Shown: positions 28,791 to 41,105, counted from the first letter of the stretch. The stretch is 64,000 bases of DNA from Adiantum capillus-veneris (GCA_014529385.2 CM043955.1:139427108-139491107); one strand, 5' to 3'. Translations and numbers: made by a program. The notes: generated by a model not told the origin, from the letters alone.

Positions 28791-30600
28791 AAAAATTGTA
28801 GCCCCCTTATACATTCCATTAAATATATAAAAGTTATTTTCACCCAATCAAAGATCGTAACTCTCATATTGTACAGTGACAAACAATATACATCAAATAA
28901 ACCTATGATAGTGTGAAATACATTACTTCAAGAATATTTATATAGCCGGTATACTAGTACATGACATTCAATCCTTGACTAACGACTCATTTTTAAAATA
29001 TGCTTATCTTCAAAGACCAACTTAACTTGCTTTACAAATTAGTAGCTTCGTAACTCACAATGAGCATGACCTTCAAGAGATTCAATTTGTTTAGCATCGT
29101 ACCTTTATTTTAGGTCAAGGAATTTAATTTTTTAGGATATAGTTATCGTATTAAGAATCACGTTTAGCTCTAAAATAGGACCTATGATTGGAACCTTAAG
29201 TTAGCTCACACAGAGAAATAATTGTACCCAATTGTAGGATACACTCCTAGGGATCTACCTAATCAAAAAGCTAAAAGCAATAGAGTTTTTACTATATACA
29301 AAATGACATGATGTGTTTTTTTTCCACCACAAACCCATAGAGCTTTTACCCAACCTTTTTACTAGAAAAATCAAAAAGCTTGATGGGCATACCGACTCAA
29401 GTGGTTTTCATAGGTTACTAAGAGGGTTACATTAATATTTAATGTAATTACATGCTTTTATAATCACTTAATGTTATTAACATATTCATGTGTTCATGAC
29501 CACATTAATGAAATCCTTGGGTGGATATTACAAAATAGTGCAACATGTAGGGGTAAATAAGATGATTTTGGGGAGGTGACATCTTTCTATATTACTACAA
29601 GTGAATCCCCCAAGGTTCTAAAAACCATTTAGAGCAATTACAATATTGATGAAGAAGTGAGTATCAAAACTCTTAGTATTTATAGCATGGATTTGTAAAA
29701 GTTTCAAAACCCTGAAAAGGACACATAATCATTAGTTAAAAAAAACTTTGATGAATTCTTTATACACCATAAAGTAGAGTGCATATATGCACATTCCAAA
29801 CTAGTAGAGAAAATTTATTCTACTTGTACACTAAATTTGCACGAAGAGGCAAGGGTAAGAGGTCCAAAAGGAGAACATAGATCATTTAGAGGATATATTG
29901 TTTGAAGATTGGCGTCCATAGAGACGCTACGCTTGTGAATTCAAGACGACTCATAAGGTGCCATCAAAACCTTACATTAATGCAATGAAAACACAATGGT
30001 TCTTCTAATTTACAAAACTTAATAGGCATGTTGCATGGAAGTTAATGGATGCACATGGAGAAAGAGTGGAAACAAAAAGCAAAGGTGTGGAGAGATATAG
30101 ACAAAATATTTATAGATTGAGACTAAATTAGAAGGCTAAGTAAATCTCTGGTCTTGGAGGAGAACTAATAAGAAACATAGTTGATGCATGGATATCACAA
30201 AATATTTATGTAGGCATGGTAAGTTAATTTTCCTTGACCATTGCCACCAGTCTTGCTTAAAACCTCCATTATGCAACACAAGTTTCCCAAGCCACACCCT
30301 CAATCCTGCAGCCAGCACATATAATAATATCTATCCTTCATACATAGATTCACCCAAAAAGATTGACTTACAACCAACACACTATCGCCATTTCCCACTT
30401 ATTCCAGGTCAAGGACAAAGTAAATAAGGTGAAGGTCACAATGGCCTACATAAGACGATGAGAAAGAGAATGTGACCCACTGATCAATGTCCATTTTTAT
30501 AGATATAGGAAGACAAATGTCAGATTTCCCTCACACTGGCCTACAGTACATAAGATGACGCTTAGTTAATGCCCCTCTTACAAGAGAAAGAAAGAAAATG
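28791..30600. other. AT-rich intergenic sequence downstream of the host gene
   Basis: No coding frame is supported. The right-hand end presumably includes the 3' UTR of the minus-strand host gene, but I could not fix a polyadenylation site. Confidence 0.4.
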
Positions 30601-30949
30601 TGCCAGTGATCAACAAGCTTTATCTGACGGTCCACAATTGCTCCCAAGAGTTCATGCTTTACAAGGCCTTATGTAAGGCCAAAAATGCTCTTTCAAATAT
30701 CCACCTGCATGGTGGCAACAATTTGCTTGGTGTACTTCCCTTACTCAACACTAGTATTTCACAACTCCAACAAAGATTCAAGTCCTCCTGTCTAAATCAG
30801 AGAGTCTTGCTGTGTTTTTGGAACTTGCTGAAGCAGCATCATGGTGGTCATCTTTCCCAATTTTCCTGCATCAATAGCGACTTTAAGGTCTATTCAAGAA
30901 TCAGGAGACAAACCAAACAAACGGGCGTTCACATGCATGCTGTAATGCC

Positions 30950-31387
30950 CTATGTGGTTCTGCATGAATGAATTTCAAGGCTACCTTTACTATTCCTATA
31001 CCTTGGGCTGCTTTGAGCAAAGCTGCTGTCTCCTTCACCATCACTCTCCCAGTCTCCTAGCCCCGTATTCTCCTCAAAGTTTTCGAAGCGATGATCAGGT
31101 ACAAGTGTAGTTGGGCTGGAGACTGCAGAGAGAATAATGTTACATTGTGGTGGTTGCTCATCTGATATGGATGGTACTCTCTGAGTTGTTAACTGTCCGA
31201 CAACTTGAAATGTGTGGGGCTCAAGATCATCGATGCTGTTTGGTGAAGCAGGGTTTCTTGAAATGGCCAGTACATCCGAAAACTGTTCTCTTGATCTTCC
31301 AGAATGCTCACTGCCTTGATGAGATAAAGACCTCCTACCACTTAAATTGCCCTCAAATCGGTGAGACTGCTCTGCACTCGTTGGACT
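30950..31387 (-). CDS. Terminal exon of the host gene
   Basis: The acceptor ctgcag precedes SPTSAEQSHRFEG. The exon codes 145 residues, Ser- and acid-rich and probably disordered, and stops at TAG (30,952-30,950). It joins in phase 0 to the exon 31,776-31,654. Confidence 0.72.
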   Translation of the reverse strand, partial: SPTSAEQSHRFEGNLSGRRSLSHQGSEHSGRSREQFSDVLAISRNPASPNSIDDLEPHTFQVVGQLTTQRVPSISDEQPPQCNIILSAVSSPTTLVPDHRFENFEENTGLGDWESDGEGDSSFAQSSPRYRNSKGSLEIHSCRTT

Positions 31388-34300
31388 CTGCAGCACATGC
31401 AACATCATGGCTATAAATACAATGCCAATGCTTAAAAAGATTTGCTTGCAGCATATGCTACTTTAGCATCTTAGTTGGAAAAGGCAACCGTATATGCATT
31501 GAGGCCACATCACATATATATGGTTCATTGAATGTGCAGTTTTTAAAGACACAATGATAACCTTTGTACTGTGGGCATCATCATTCCCCCAAAGATTTTA
31601 CAAACAAGCACAACCCATTACAAGGCCTTTAGAGGGATTCATGTGTGCTATACCTGAAACAACTCATCATCCTCGGAGTAAGGCTCTTCTCCATTGGCAT
31701 CATTGCCTGAAGCTGATTCAGTTTCTTCATCAAAGATCGACTCCAGAATGCTCATATCACGCGAATGAACAGCTCTCTGCAAGGTAATAACATACTCAAA
31801 GCTTGAATTAGAATTCCAGATAGATGAATGCTACTTTTTTTCTGCTTTAGAAAAGGCCAGAATCTTCAGCAAGGAAGCATCAATGCTAAGTACAAAAGGA
31901 ATCAGGGGGGAGATCTTGAAGGAAAACTTGGACAGTATTATCTATTTGGTGAGATAGGGACTGGACAGGCTTGATGAGAGAGAGCACATGATTGCCAGAA
32001 TAGATGAGAGTATGCAACTCCACTGCAAATTATGCCGCCAATCTCTCAATGACTCTTTGTTTTTTGGCACATTAGTATGTTATAAATTGATTTTTTATGA
32101 GATCAGATATTATTTATTAGTTTAAGGCAATCCTTATGGTTTTTCGAATTGGCAGCTCTGTGTTAAGATGAGAATGGTGTTGGACTGCACCAATGTCAAA
32201 TTTTAAAGACAGCCAAAAACTATCTTTTGACATGCACTCGTAAATAACTGGTTTCGAGAGGACCTTTAGTACCTCTAGTAGCATTACAAGAGGGGTATAC
32301 TACTTTTGCATGCGGACAACACAAATTTTGTAGACACCTTTTTTTTGAGGTTGTGTCCTCCTTAGCAAAACTAGAGTAGTCATACATGCAGGAGGAGAAA
32401 AGCTATATCCATGCCATTTCAGATAATGTCACTTGATGGATTAGGTGCCAATAAGCATTTAGACACGAGTGTTGCTAATTTTGGTGAGATATTTGGTGAC
32501 TACCGCTTGTACATACTAAGCAGAGACTGCTTCTACTCCTACGCTCAACCTAGAAGGGGATCGATTGCAAGCTTCCACGATATTTTTATGTGACATATCT
32601 ATGCCCTTTATATTATTTCTGGAATCTAGCATGATGTTTTGTAGGAAGGTACATATGTTCTCTGTAAACATACAAATAAGAATGAGTGAAGGATTTTACT
32701 TCAATCACACACGCAAAGCCTAGACTTCTCAATCCTCACCAATTGAAGCTTGCAGGAGAAGGGAGTAAGGCTAGCCCATCTATTGCAGCTGTGTACATTC
32801 CCGTGTCACTAGTAACCTAGTTACTGAAGGGAGATTGCAAAAAAAGAAGAGAGAAAAATGTTTTCTTTTGGAGGGGGGGGGGGCTCATTTTTTATGCGGA
32901 TCCATATTGAATCTGTAACAGGTTGAGGGGGAGGCAACCAGGGCCATTTGTGACCCCAATAGCACTTCCTTGAATGGTTATCGCAAACACACGTGACCCC
33001 AAAAGAGCATTCCTCATATTAGATGATCTAGAAGGTTTAACCCCAATTATGTACCCCACTTGATGCTGCCTTCATAATGATGAAGCAGCTATCCACCCCC
33101 CAAAGTAGGCCATCAAGGCCAGAGCTATTACACTGTTGTCCATATCCACAAAAACACTCCCTGTGCTTGAGCCCATTTTATGGGTAGCATACTAGGACCT
33201 GCCTGAATAATGTGCAATGTTGCGCTTCTCCTTTGGACTCAAATCCAGGTTAGTCTAAGCTTGTCTATTAGATACTGAGAAATCTACAGCATATGTAGGA
33301 CTTAAGATAACCCTGTTTATTTGACAGAAGATAGACCATGGCACTCTTGACAGGAGACGATTTAATGAAGGCATGCAAAAGTGAACCTCTATATGCCACA
33401 GAATTGTACTCCTTTCATATTCCATCACCCTCTTCTCACTAGGTGCAGCTGAAGAAAGCCGAAAAGCTCGCTGCTTCTCAAGTGCTGCTGCAACAACAGC
33501 GTATTTTGCATCACTGGAACCAATCAATCACAACATGTCATAATCGCAGTAAACTCAAGAAATCCACTCAAAAAATTTCTTAGGCTGGCTTACGAGAAAT
33601 TATAAAGATGACCTGATGCCTTCTGCATTAGGTGGAATTCCAAACTTCAAAAGCTCCTCCCGTAACAATTTCTCCAGGCGCTGCATATAATATCAGATAG
33701 TATTCTCATCCTTTCAAGTTTCTACCATATTTACTGTTTTAATGTTTTAAGTCTGTCAATTCAATAATTCCTACCCTGGAGATCTCGTTGCGTTTGCTGA
33801 TGAAAAGAGCAGGTGAGTGCGGATATTTTGCCAGTGCAAATGGCCTATATTTACAACATAATATAGCCAGTTTAAAGCGATGTCAACGAACAGGCTTGAT
33901 ATGGGAGAGCATTAATAGCAGATGTGCATTGTTTGCTCACAGGTTTGGGATAGGTGCATAAGAGTGCAAGCTTAACCACTTCTGCTTGTCAGGAGAAATC
34001 TCCTCTTCTGCATCTGTTAGGGCATCAATTGTCACGGAGGTGTTCCTTCTTGAGATCTACAAGAAGATGCATACATTAAACAATTATCTTCTCTGCACTC
34101 CTCTATGCCTTTATGCATTCACGGTCACAAAATTTTTACTACTCGAGTCAAAAGAACACCAAAAAAAGAAAGCTCTTCTTCCTGATTCAAAAATAATTTT
34201 ACCGATCTTTACATTTGTTTCTTGCCTTGTGAAAAGATGAAGGTACTTGGGGAAGATCATATAATGTTAAACAGACAAGAAGCACACCCTAGGTGCACGC

Positions 34301-34828
34301 TTATGAACAGTGCTTTACTTTGTGCCAAGGCAATCACTATGTCAATAAATAATACTGCAAGCAATCTATATCAGTAAGGGTCTTGAATTATTTAGACATA
34401 CAGGATCTTGTAATGACTCCAAGGCTGAAGCATCTTGCTTCTTTGGTCCTTGAGGTCGTAAGGGACTTGTTTCTGCTGCATGTAGCCAATCCTGCATGAG
34501 TAAATTGACGCCATTAAAACCTAGAATTCTATTAAAAAACATTCAACTGAGTGACTAAGCTAGACCTTGATTGCCTTCGGTTTCCTCTCCAATAATGCCC
34601 TTGCGTAGTCCTGCAGTCCAAACCAATGTGCTTATTGCATGGCCTTAGCAATTGTTTGGAATATTTGAAACAAATGTTTGGTATATGTTTGTTTTAGTTT
34701 TGATAGTGTGTCAATATAGTAACAGTGAATAGTAATTCAAGCTCTGCATGCTATTCAAAGTTTGCAGTATGCTTGACCTTTTTCATACTTCTCCTCAATT
34801 CTTCTATCTCTTGCTGCAGCTCTTCGAC
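30950..34828 (-). CDS. Spliced host gene, 3' part (possibly DZIP1-like)
   Basis: Eight minus-strand exons were found by hand: 34828-34778, 34610-34566, 34491-34402, 34056-33941, 33844-33775, 33680-33613, 33513-33387, 31776-31654, plus a terminal exon 31387-30950 ending in TAG. Every intron starts GT and ends AG and every phase joins, giving about 375 residues. The protein starts with coiled coil (VEELQQEIEELRRSMKK). Then comes DYARALLERKPKAIK, a Pro/Lys linker, a conserved-looking block with KYPHSPALFISKRNEISRR and LREELLKFGIPPNAEGIS, an alpha-helical stretch (AVVAAALEKQRAF), and an acidic, Ser-rich tail containing DWESDGEGD. The helix followed by LGI-type and GIS motifs reminds me of DZIP1/Iguana ciliary proteins, but I cannot confirm it. 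The true start lies upstream. The gene model is fairly sure; the name is not. Confidence 0.72.
31654..31776 (-). CDS. Acidic internal exon of the host gene (41 codons)
   Basis: Flanked by TTGCAG and GTATAG. It codes RAVHSRDMSILESIFDEET followed by an acidic stretch ending DDELFQ. Both ends are phase 0, consistent with its neighbours. The 1.6-kb intron before it (31,777-33,386) holds nothing I recognise. Confidence 0.72.
33387..33513 (-). CDS. Internal exon of the host gene
   Basis: Acceptor ttccag, donor GTTCAC. It encodes DAKYAVVAAALEKQRAF and on to STILWHIE. Together with exon 33,613-33,680 (68 + 127 nt) the frame closes exactly. Confidence 0.72.
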
Positions 34829-35045
34829 CTGGTGACATTAGATGCAATATAGTATGCTAGCAGATGGTATTGCAGGAGGCACATTTCAACACGATATACA
34901 ACCATTCAAAGAATCTATAAGTAGATTTTTAACACACTCTGTCATGATTCCGCAATGACATATGAGTGAACATTTTACTTCTATGGAGATGATTTAAGTG
35001 ATATACTTTAGGAGCACTTTTTGGTATGGTTTTGTGTATTTAAAC

Positions 35046-35243
35046 TTATTTAACAATCTGGTCTGATGAATGGCATGTGCCCAACTTTTCTAGAAAGCTG
35101 AGGTCATCAGATGTTCTCTCAGGGAATTTGCCGAAAGGGAAGCCCTCTGTGATAGCAACTTGATTGCTGGTGCAAGTGGTGTTCAACAGCATGTATTCAG
35201 GTCGAGAGGTATTTTTCTTTGGATTTTTTTTGTCGCTCACCAC
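35046..35243 (-). other. Short open frame in the intron, not assigned
   Basis: A 65-codon minus-strand frame with no recognisable domain. It lies in the putative long intron between the host-gene exon at 34,828 and LINE debris, and may be chance or worn transposon sequence. Confidence 0.2.
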
Positions 35244-35448
35244 TGCTGGGGTTGTTTCTGTGGCAAATGCGCGGGTCTAGCAAGATGGCATCTTGCCTTG
35301 ATTGTCTAGCATGACTGCTTTGCCATCATCGTTATGGGCTTTTCATATTGATGTCATTGGACTTCAAGCCTTTGTACATAATTGTTTGGTTAGCAGTGTA
35401 GAGGTATCTGCCTGTCTCTGCCCTTAGCCTCACCCACATGTACCTAGC

Positions 35449-35712
35449 CTACTCATCCCTGCGCGCTATATATATCAATGGCTGCAACTCCTCCCTGAAT
35501 AAAACTGCCACTCCCCCTGAGCCCCGTCCTCGATGCTCCGATCTGGTCTCCTGTCTGCAAGCTCTCTCCCATCTATATCCGCTCACCTGTGGCATGGATT
35601 GCCCAGGGGCTTGATGTGTCTCATAATAGAAAATGATGTCTCTCCCAATGAAACTATCCTCAAAGGCACCTACATCAAGATGGAGTGACTCATTACAATT
35701 CCAGGCTGCCAT
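35449..35712 (-). pseudogene. LINE ORF2 fragment, endonuclease N-terminus
   Basis: Encodes MAAWNCNESLHLDVGAFEDS and then GSGGVAVLFREELQPL, matching the same segment of LINE A (about 40,990-40,730). This is the beginning of an AP-type endonuclease. It is cut off after about 100 residues. Confidence 0.8.
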
Positions 35713-35933
35713 CTTTAGTGTAGTCCCATAGGTCTTGCACCGTCAAGCGGAGCGTCGCTCCAGTAGCACCACCCTTCCATCCCGGTAAAAAGAAATCTTC
35801 CCTTTTTCCCTTGCTGCTATAATTTCCAGCATCACCTCTTGCATATGAGCAATCTGCGAGAGAGTGAGGTCATCTCAAAGAAAGATGCCTGTCTTCTTTA
35901 GAGTCGGTCTCTTCTTCAAGAAGTCCTTCGCTT

Positions 35934-36590
35934 CTATGGAGGGGAAATGGATGATGAGTGCCCTTTCCTTCGAGGCCCCTTGCTCCCACTTTTCTTATTG
36001 CCCACTCTCCAAGCCCTCGTATGCGTTTGTTCATTAAGCCCCACCATAGTCATGAGTTCTTTCACCTCTTCATCCACATTATCTTGGTCTCTGAGGCCAC
36101 ATATCCTTACATGTAAGGCCCGTACACGTCTCCTTTGCTCCTCTTCTAGTGTCAGGTTAATGATGATTGGTGTGGGGGTTATTTCCTTGCCCTTTCCTTT
36201 CTTGACGACCTCAATCCATTTCTCAGTCTCTTCTGCTTTTTGTTGGGTCTTTGTGATGACATCTACCCACGAGTTCGTCATTTCTTTTTGTTGCTCCTCA
36301 CCTTCTTTGATGGCCCGCACTTGTTCTTTAATCGTGCTAAGCTCTTCAACTACTGAGGGTTGAAGCTCTCCTTCTTCGAGGACATTTTGCGATCGCACCT
36401 CTGCAAGCTCTTTCTTGAGTAGTGCGATTTCCTCATCTTGGGCCTTCACACGATCCTCAAGTGTATGTATCATGCTTTCCTGTGCCGACACGCGCTCATC
36501 AAGTGCCTTTATAGTACCTAGAAGGTGGCGATTAATCTTGTCGATGGACTCCCTCATTTCTTCCTTGCATTTTTGAATGGCATCCTCCAT
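35934..36590 (-). CDS. LINE ORF1-like coiled-coil protein
   Basis: An uninterrupted 218-codon frame starting MEDAIQKCKEEMRESIDK. Residues 1-125 are strongly heptad-like coiled coil. After a basic linker, residues about 160-205 (RRVRALHVRICGLRDQDN) resemble the RNA-recognition-type domain of LINE ORF1 proteins, which bind element RNA as chaperones. The C-terminus is basic. It is followed by ORF2 sequence on the same strand. The frame is intact although its partner ORF2 is truncated. Confidence 0.75.
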   Translation of the reverse strand: MEDAIQKCKEEMRESIDKINRHLLGTIKALDERVSAQESMIHTLEDRVKAQDEEIALLKKELAEVRSQNVLEEGELQPSVVEELSTIKEQVRAIKEGEEQQKEMTNSWVDVITKTQQKAEETEKWIEVVKKGKGKEITPTPIIINLTLEEEQRRRVRALHVRICGLRDQDNVDEEVKELMTMVGLNEQTHTRAWRVGNKKSGSKGPRRKGHSSSISPP

Positions 36591-36659
36591 AGGATCATCC
36601 TTGCCATTTTATTTCCTCATGATTGAAGGCCGCAAAAGGAGAGGGAGAGGAAGAGAATT

Positions 36660-36845
36660 TTGAGGTTTTTTTTTTCTCTCTCTACGCGTGCAGGTTTTCT
36701 CTCTCTACGCTCTCTCTCTCTACACTTTTTATTTCTCTCTCTCTCTCTCTCTCTCTCTATGTTTTCTTTTTCTCCGCTCTCTCTCTACGCACGAAGCAGT
36801 AGGGGGGGGGGGGGGGAACGCGAGGGGCGAGGCAAGGGGGAGAGA
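36660..36845. repeat. CT-rich leader with poly-G run
   Basis: Several (CT)n blocks and a G run (36,803-36,816) form the 5' leader of LINE B on the minus strand. Frames here are low-complexity artefacts. Confidence 0.85.
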
Positions 36846-36960
36846 GAAATGAAATGATATATTAACGTCTTCAAAAGGCCAAAATGACCTATGAGACCAT
36901 CAGATACAAAATGGTGAATCTAATACAATGTCTGAAATACAAGTACAAAAAGTCCTGAAT

Positions 36961-37381
36961 GTAAATGTCCCGATTGTGACGTATTCTTTACCTTCTTTAC
37001 GTGATTCTCTTGCAGATACAAAGACGTACCAGATTAGAGACCCCTATTCTCGAAAGGATGCGTCTCTTCGACCAAGAGTTGCACCTGTTCGGCGAATAGC
37101 CATGTCTCGTCAGCGAATGGCTGCACCTTTACGCCAAAGGGTTACAACTCTACAGCAGAGAGACACGACTATTGGCCTAGAGTCATGTCTATTGGCCTAT
37201 GGTCATGTCTTTTGATCGTGTCTTTTCAGATTCTATATAAGAAACCCTCTTGTAACAGATTCAGGCAATCAAACACACATTCCTCTCTTGTGTCTTTGTC
37301 TCTAGTCTAGTTCAGTTTTCAATTTTCATCTAAGTACAGTTATGAATAAACATACTTAGTAGTAGTGTTCTTCACAGTAAA
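36961..37381 (+). mobile_element. Solo LTR with target duplication, inside LINE A 3' UTR
   Basis: A 411-bp sequence (36,966-37,376) begins TGTCCCGATT and ends TTCTTCACA. It is flanked by the perfect 5-bp duplication GTAAA at 36,961-36,965 and 37,377-37,381. It has a TATA box (ctatataag near 37,233) and a later aataaa (37,345). Other LINE copies lack this segment between 3' UTR and tail. No internal region remains, so it is a solo LTR left by recombination between LTRs. Confidence 0.88.
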
Positions 37382-37431
37382 AAATGAAAATTGAAAATGA
37401 AGTGTGAAATGTGAAATTGTAGAATAGGCCC

Positions 37432-40400
37432 TCAATGACAATCTGGGTGTCGTGCTAGAATGCCTCTGATCCTCTGCTTGAGTCTCCGTCGATGGAGTGT
37501 GCTCTTGTGTCTCGGTCGTGGTCGTCTCGATCTCCCGAGCTCAGTCGCCCTGTCAATGAGGGTGCCTCTAGTATGAATGCGGGTACAACCCTGTGCTGGT
37601 GGTTGGTCTCCTGGCTCCTTCGATCCAGAGAAGTCTGTGATCTGTCTCTGTGACTGTCGTACTCCATGTCTCCTCAACAGACTATCTCTATGTCGGTGTA
37701 GCTCAAGTAGATATAAGCCAAGGCATCTCTGATCCTGATACCTCATGACTCTATCTAGGGGTCCAAAACCCTCCCTGAATAAGCAATGGAAGCGCCCTCG
37801 TATCTCATAATACACAGTGCAGTGGCATATGTAGTGTAGCTCTGTCTCAGGCTCTCTATCGCATAGTTGGCATATCCTAGACTCCGGTGGTATCCCTCTG
37901 AATCTACCCGTCTCAATCTCCAGCTGGTGTGAGGATGTGCGAATCTGACCAATAGCACATCGCAGACCATGAGACAAATGAGTGTCCATGTAGCTCGGAC
38001 GAGTCACAAACCCATCTCCTGAAAGTTGGAGAAGATGCTCTTTGTAGAAAGCCATCTTCATGCCCAATTCCTGCATCGGCTCTACCCATGTCCTCCTGGT
38101 GTCCAACTGTATAAGATCCTGACGAATGAGTCTAGTGATCTCCGTCCGTGTGACTCGCAGGGAGGGTGCATCCAAGGAATACTGAAAAGGAGGCAATCTA
38201 TCCATGCTGAGACCATGCCTCTGAAACCATGAGGTCATCTGCGCATACCAACATGATGCGTCTCCCTGCATCGCTAACTGTCTAGAGGACTCAAGAGCCA
38301 ATCTAGTATATCTGCCTCTATGTGTATCCCATAGACTGTGCATAAAGGACACTGATCTGGTAAGAGCCTCAATCTCTATAGGAGGGGCGGCTACCTCCGG
38401 TTGAATAATCGCATGTGGTATGGAGGCCTTGGCTCTAATCATCCGGGATATCATAAATACCAAGAGTCTCTCCATGTTCCTCCGACTGTCATGATTCACA
38501 GAGGGTCCCCAAACCTGGACCCCATAAAGCATAGCTGAAGCAACCAAAGTATCAAAGAGCCATAGCTTTGTTCGTGGTTCTTGAAACTAAACCTGCGAAC
38601 ACATCCTCTCTAGCCCTCCCAATTCCACATAGGCTCTGGACACTCTAGTCTCTGCTGCTCTCCTCAGAGTAAACCTAGGTCCTGTGAATACCACCCCCAG
38701 ATATGTATATTCATCTGTGTACTCCACAGTGTCCTGACCATATACGAGTGTAGGTGCTGATCTCTTGACCCACTGTGGTGTGGTGTTAAACACCATAACC
38801 TTGGTTTCACCAAGGTTCACAGATAGTCCACTATCCTCTGCAAAGTTGTGCAATGCATCCAACTGTCTCTGCATGCCCTCTGGCGACTCTGATATCAACA
38901 CAATATCATCAGCATATAATAATAAAGGGATCCATGTCCCTGCTAGCTGAGCGCCTCTGTCACCCTCTCTGTCAATGTAGTCAGAGACCTCATCTACATA
39001 CATACCAAAAAAGTGTAGGGGACAAAGGACACCCCTATTTCACTCCAATAGTGGAATGAACAATGTCAGAAATCCCCTCAAGAGTGCGTACCTGGCCAGT
39101 CACTGAGCCGTATAAAGCCATGATCCCCCATATGATCTCTGTGGGTACTCCCAACTTCAGTAGCCTGTGCATCAATCTGGCCGTCGACACTGTGTCAAAT
39201 GCTTTGCGGAAGTCCACAAAGCAACAATACATCCATCTCCCATGTGCCCGACCCTCTTCAATAATGGCTCCGAGTGTAAGAATATGGTCCAGAGTGGAGA
39301 AACCCCTCCTGAATCCAGCCTGTCCTACTGCTCGTATGCCCTCATTTTCTGCCATTTACTCAATTGTTGTTCAAGAATGGATGCATACAACCGTGCCAAT
39401 GTGTGCCCTATCATAATAGTACGGTAGTTCCCTGGCACTGTGGGGTTCCCTGCCTTGAAGAGAGGTACAATAATAGATAATCTCCAGGACTCGGGTAGTC
39501 CCTCACACATGACACGGTTAAACAACCGCACAAGAACCTCTGACAGTAAATCTCGAGCATGTATCAAGTGCTCTGCCACCAAACCATCATGATCATCTGC
39601 TCTCCTAGTCCTCATCCTGTCAATGGCGTTCTTCACCATCTCAGTGGTAAAGAAGGTACTAGTGGCTGGACATGGCTCTAGAGGGTCTGGTAATGGTGGT
39701 TGCCCAGGTACTGTATATAATGATGCTCCATAATGACCCCAAATCTCGGGAGAAGTAATCACTGGAGGAGGTGAGTGCTCATGGAAGAGACGCCAGGAAT
39801 CACCTGAATCTCGACTCAAAAAGAGCTGATACAAATCGCGTTCCATCCGGGCTAAAAATCCGTCACACTAAACACCGAAGGGCAATCCGAGACTGTCTAT
39901 ATGTAATGACTCCAAGTATAAGCTCGCTCTGAATCTGAACTCTCATCTCTCTGCACTCCTCATCATACCAACTATTCTGAGGCATGTTCGCAGAACGTCT
40001 TCTCTGATCTGGTTGAGTGTGTGGGTATGCCTTTGCAAGACCTCCGTCAATAGAGTGGTGATCTCCTCCACGGTATATACATGCTCGGCTGCCCACATCC
40101 GTCTGTAAATCTCCTCCAAATAAACTGAGTCCGTCTCTGGTGTAAAAGTATACCGTGTGCATGCAATCCTCCATGGTGTCTGAGAGGCGGAAAGAGACTA
40201 AAAAAGTCAGGAGAGCATGGTCCACTGCTACTCCAACAAGTCTAGGACCCACACTAAGATCCTGAATATTAGAGATGAAGCTTGGTGAAGTCATGACATA
40301 GTCCACTGTACTGGCCCCATGTCTGTGTGGAAAGCACGTTAATCCCCCAGACGAAGGAAAAATCTCTAGACCATTAGGTATGGCCAAACCATGCGTAGTC

Positions 40401-40985
40401 GTCATCTCCATGAGATATCTCCCATACTCTATGTGCTCTCTATCCTATGAGTGTCTGTCAAGCCCCATCTCCGATATATCCATCTCTCTAAGCATCTCCT
40501 CCGAGGTATCATAAAATACCGTTTGGGAGTTGGCCGTCCTGGCATTAAAGTCTCCCAAGAGAATGATATCTCCATCTCTAGAGAACTCCCATATGTCATC
40601 ATCAAGTATAGAGAAAGGGGATTGCTCTCTAGGTGAGGTATAGACTGATGTGCTAGGGGGAAAGTAACATATAGCAATGTATAAGAATCTGCCTGTCTCA
40701 GCTCTTAGTCTCACCCACATGTATCTCGCCTGGTCATCTCTCCGGACAATCTGTAATAGCGGCTGCAACTCCTCCTTGAATAAGACTGCTACCCCTCCTG
40801 AACCTTGACTCTCATGCTGGGATCTAGCGTCTAGCCGACAAGCTGTCTCCCATAAATAACCAGTCACACTTGGCATCAACTGTCCAGATTTCTGATGTGT
40901 CTATGAGTAAAAGACAATGTCTCTATCTCTGAAGCTATCCTCAAAGGCACCCACATCCAGCCTATATGATCCATTACAATTCCAT
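37432..40985 (-). pseudogene. LINE ORF2: endonuclease, reverse transcriptase, zinc finger
   Basis: Order on the minus strand: AP endonuclease (GSGGVAVLFKEELQPL; LLGDFNART near 40,565; STVDYVMTSPSF near 40,285; VDHALL), RT (VGQAGFRRGFSTLDHI near 39,310; FVDFRKAFDTV near 39,205; LLYADDIVLISES near 38,910; GLSVNLGETKVMVFN near 38,810), a thumb region, and a C-terminal zinc-finger-like motif CQLCDREPETELHYICHC near 37,840. The final 80 residues are basic. Frame changes occur near 40,430, 39,850, 39,340, 39,020 and 38,570, so this copy is dead. Endonuclease and RT would perform target-primed reverse transcription. I could not settle the clade; YADDIVL is unlike the usual plant L1 wording. Confidence 0.92.
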
Positions 40986-41105
40986 GCTGCCATCCGGAGT
41001 GTGGTCCCATATGTCTTGCACCGTCATGTTGTGCGTCTTTCCAAAACCACTACTTTCCCTCCTCTATAAAAGGCAATTTTCCCTTCTCCCTTGCTGCCTT
41101 TTATA

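Larger units (their letters stand above)
35402..36845 (-). mobile_element. LINE B: 5' part with ORF1 and start of ORF2
   Basis: On the minus strand the order is a CT/GA-rich 5' leader (36,845-36,600), ORF1 (36,590-35,934) and the first part of an ORF2 endonuclease (35,712-35,449). Similarity to LINE A stops near 35,402, so the 3' two-thirds is missing. That is the reverse of normal LINE 5' truncation and implies a later deletion. Its 5' end abuts the 3' tail of LINE A. Confidence 0.85.
36846..41105 (-). mobile_element. LINE A: ORF2 and 3' UTR, 5'-truncated
   Basis: A minus-strand non-LTR element whose ORF2 runs 41,0xx-37,432 with breaks. It is followed by a 3' UTR interrupted by a solo LTR, and by the conserved 3' end tggtctcataggtcattttg plus a TTTCA-type tail (minus strand) at about 36,847-36,900. 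The 5' truncation at 41,105 lies directly against the tail of LINE C. Confidence 0.9.
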
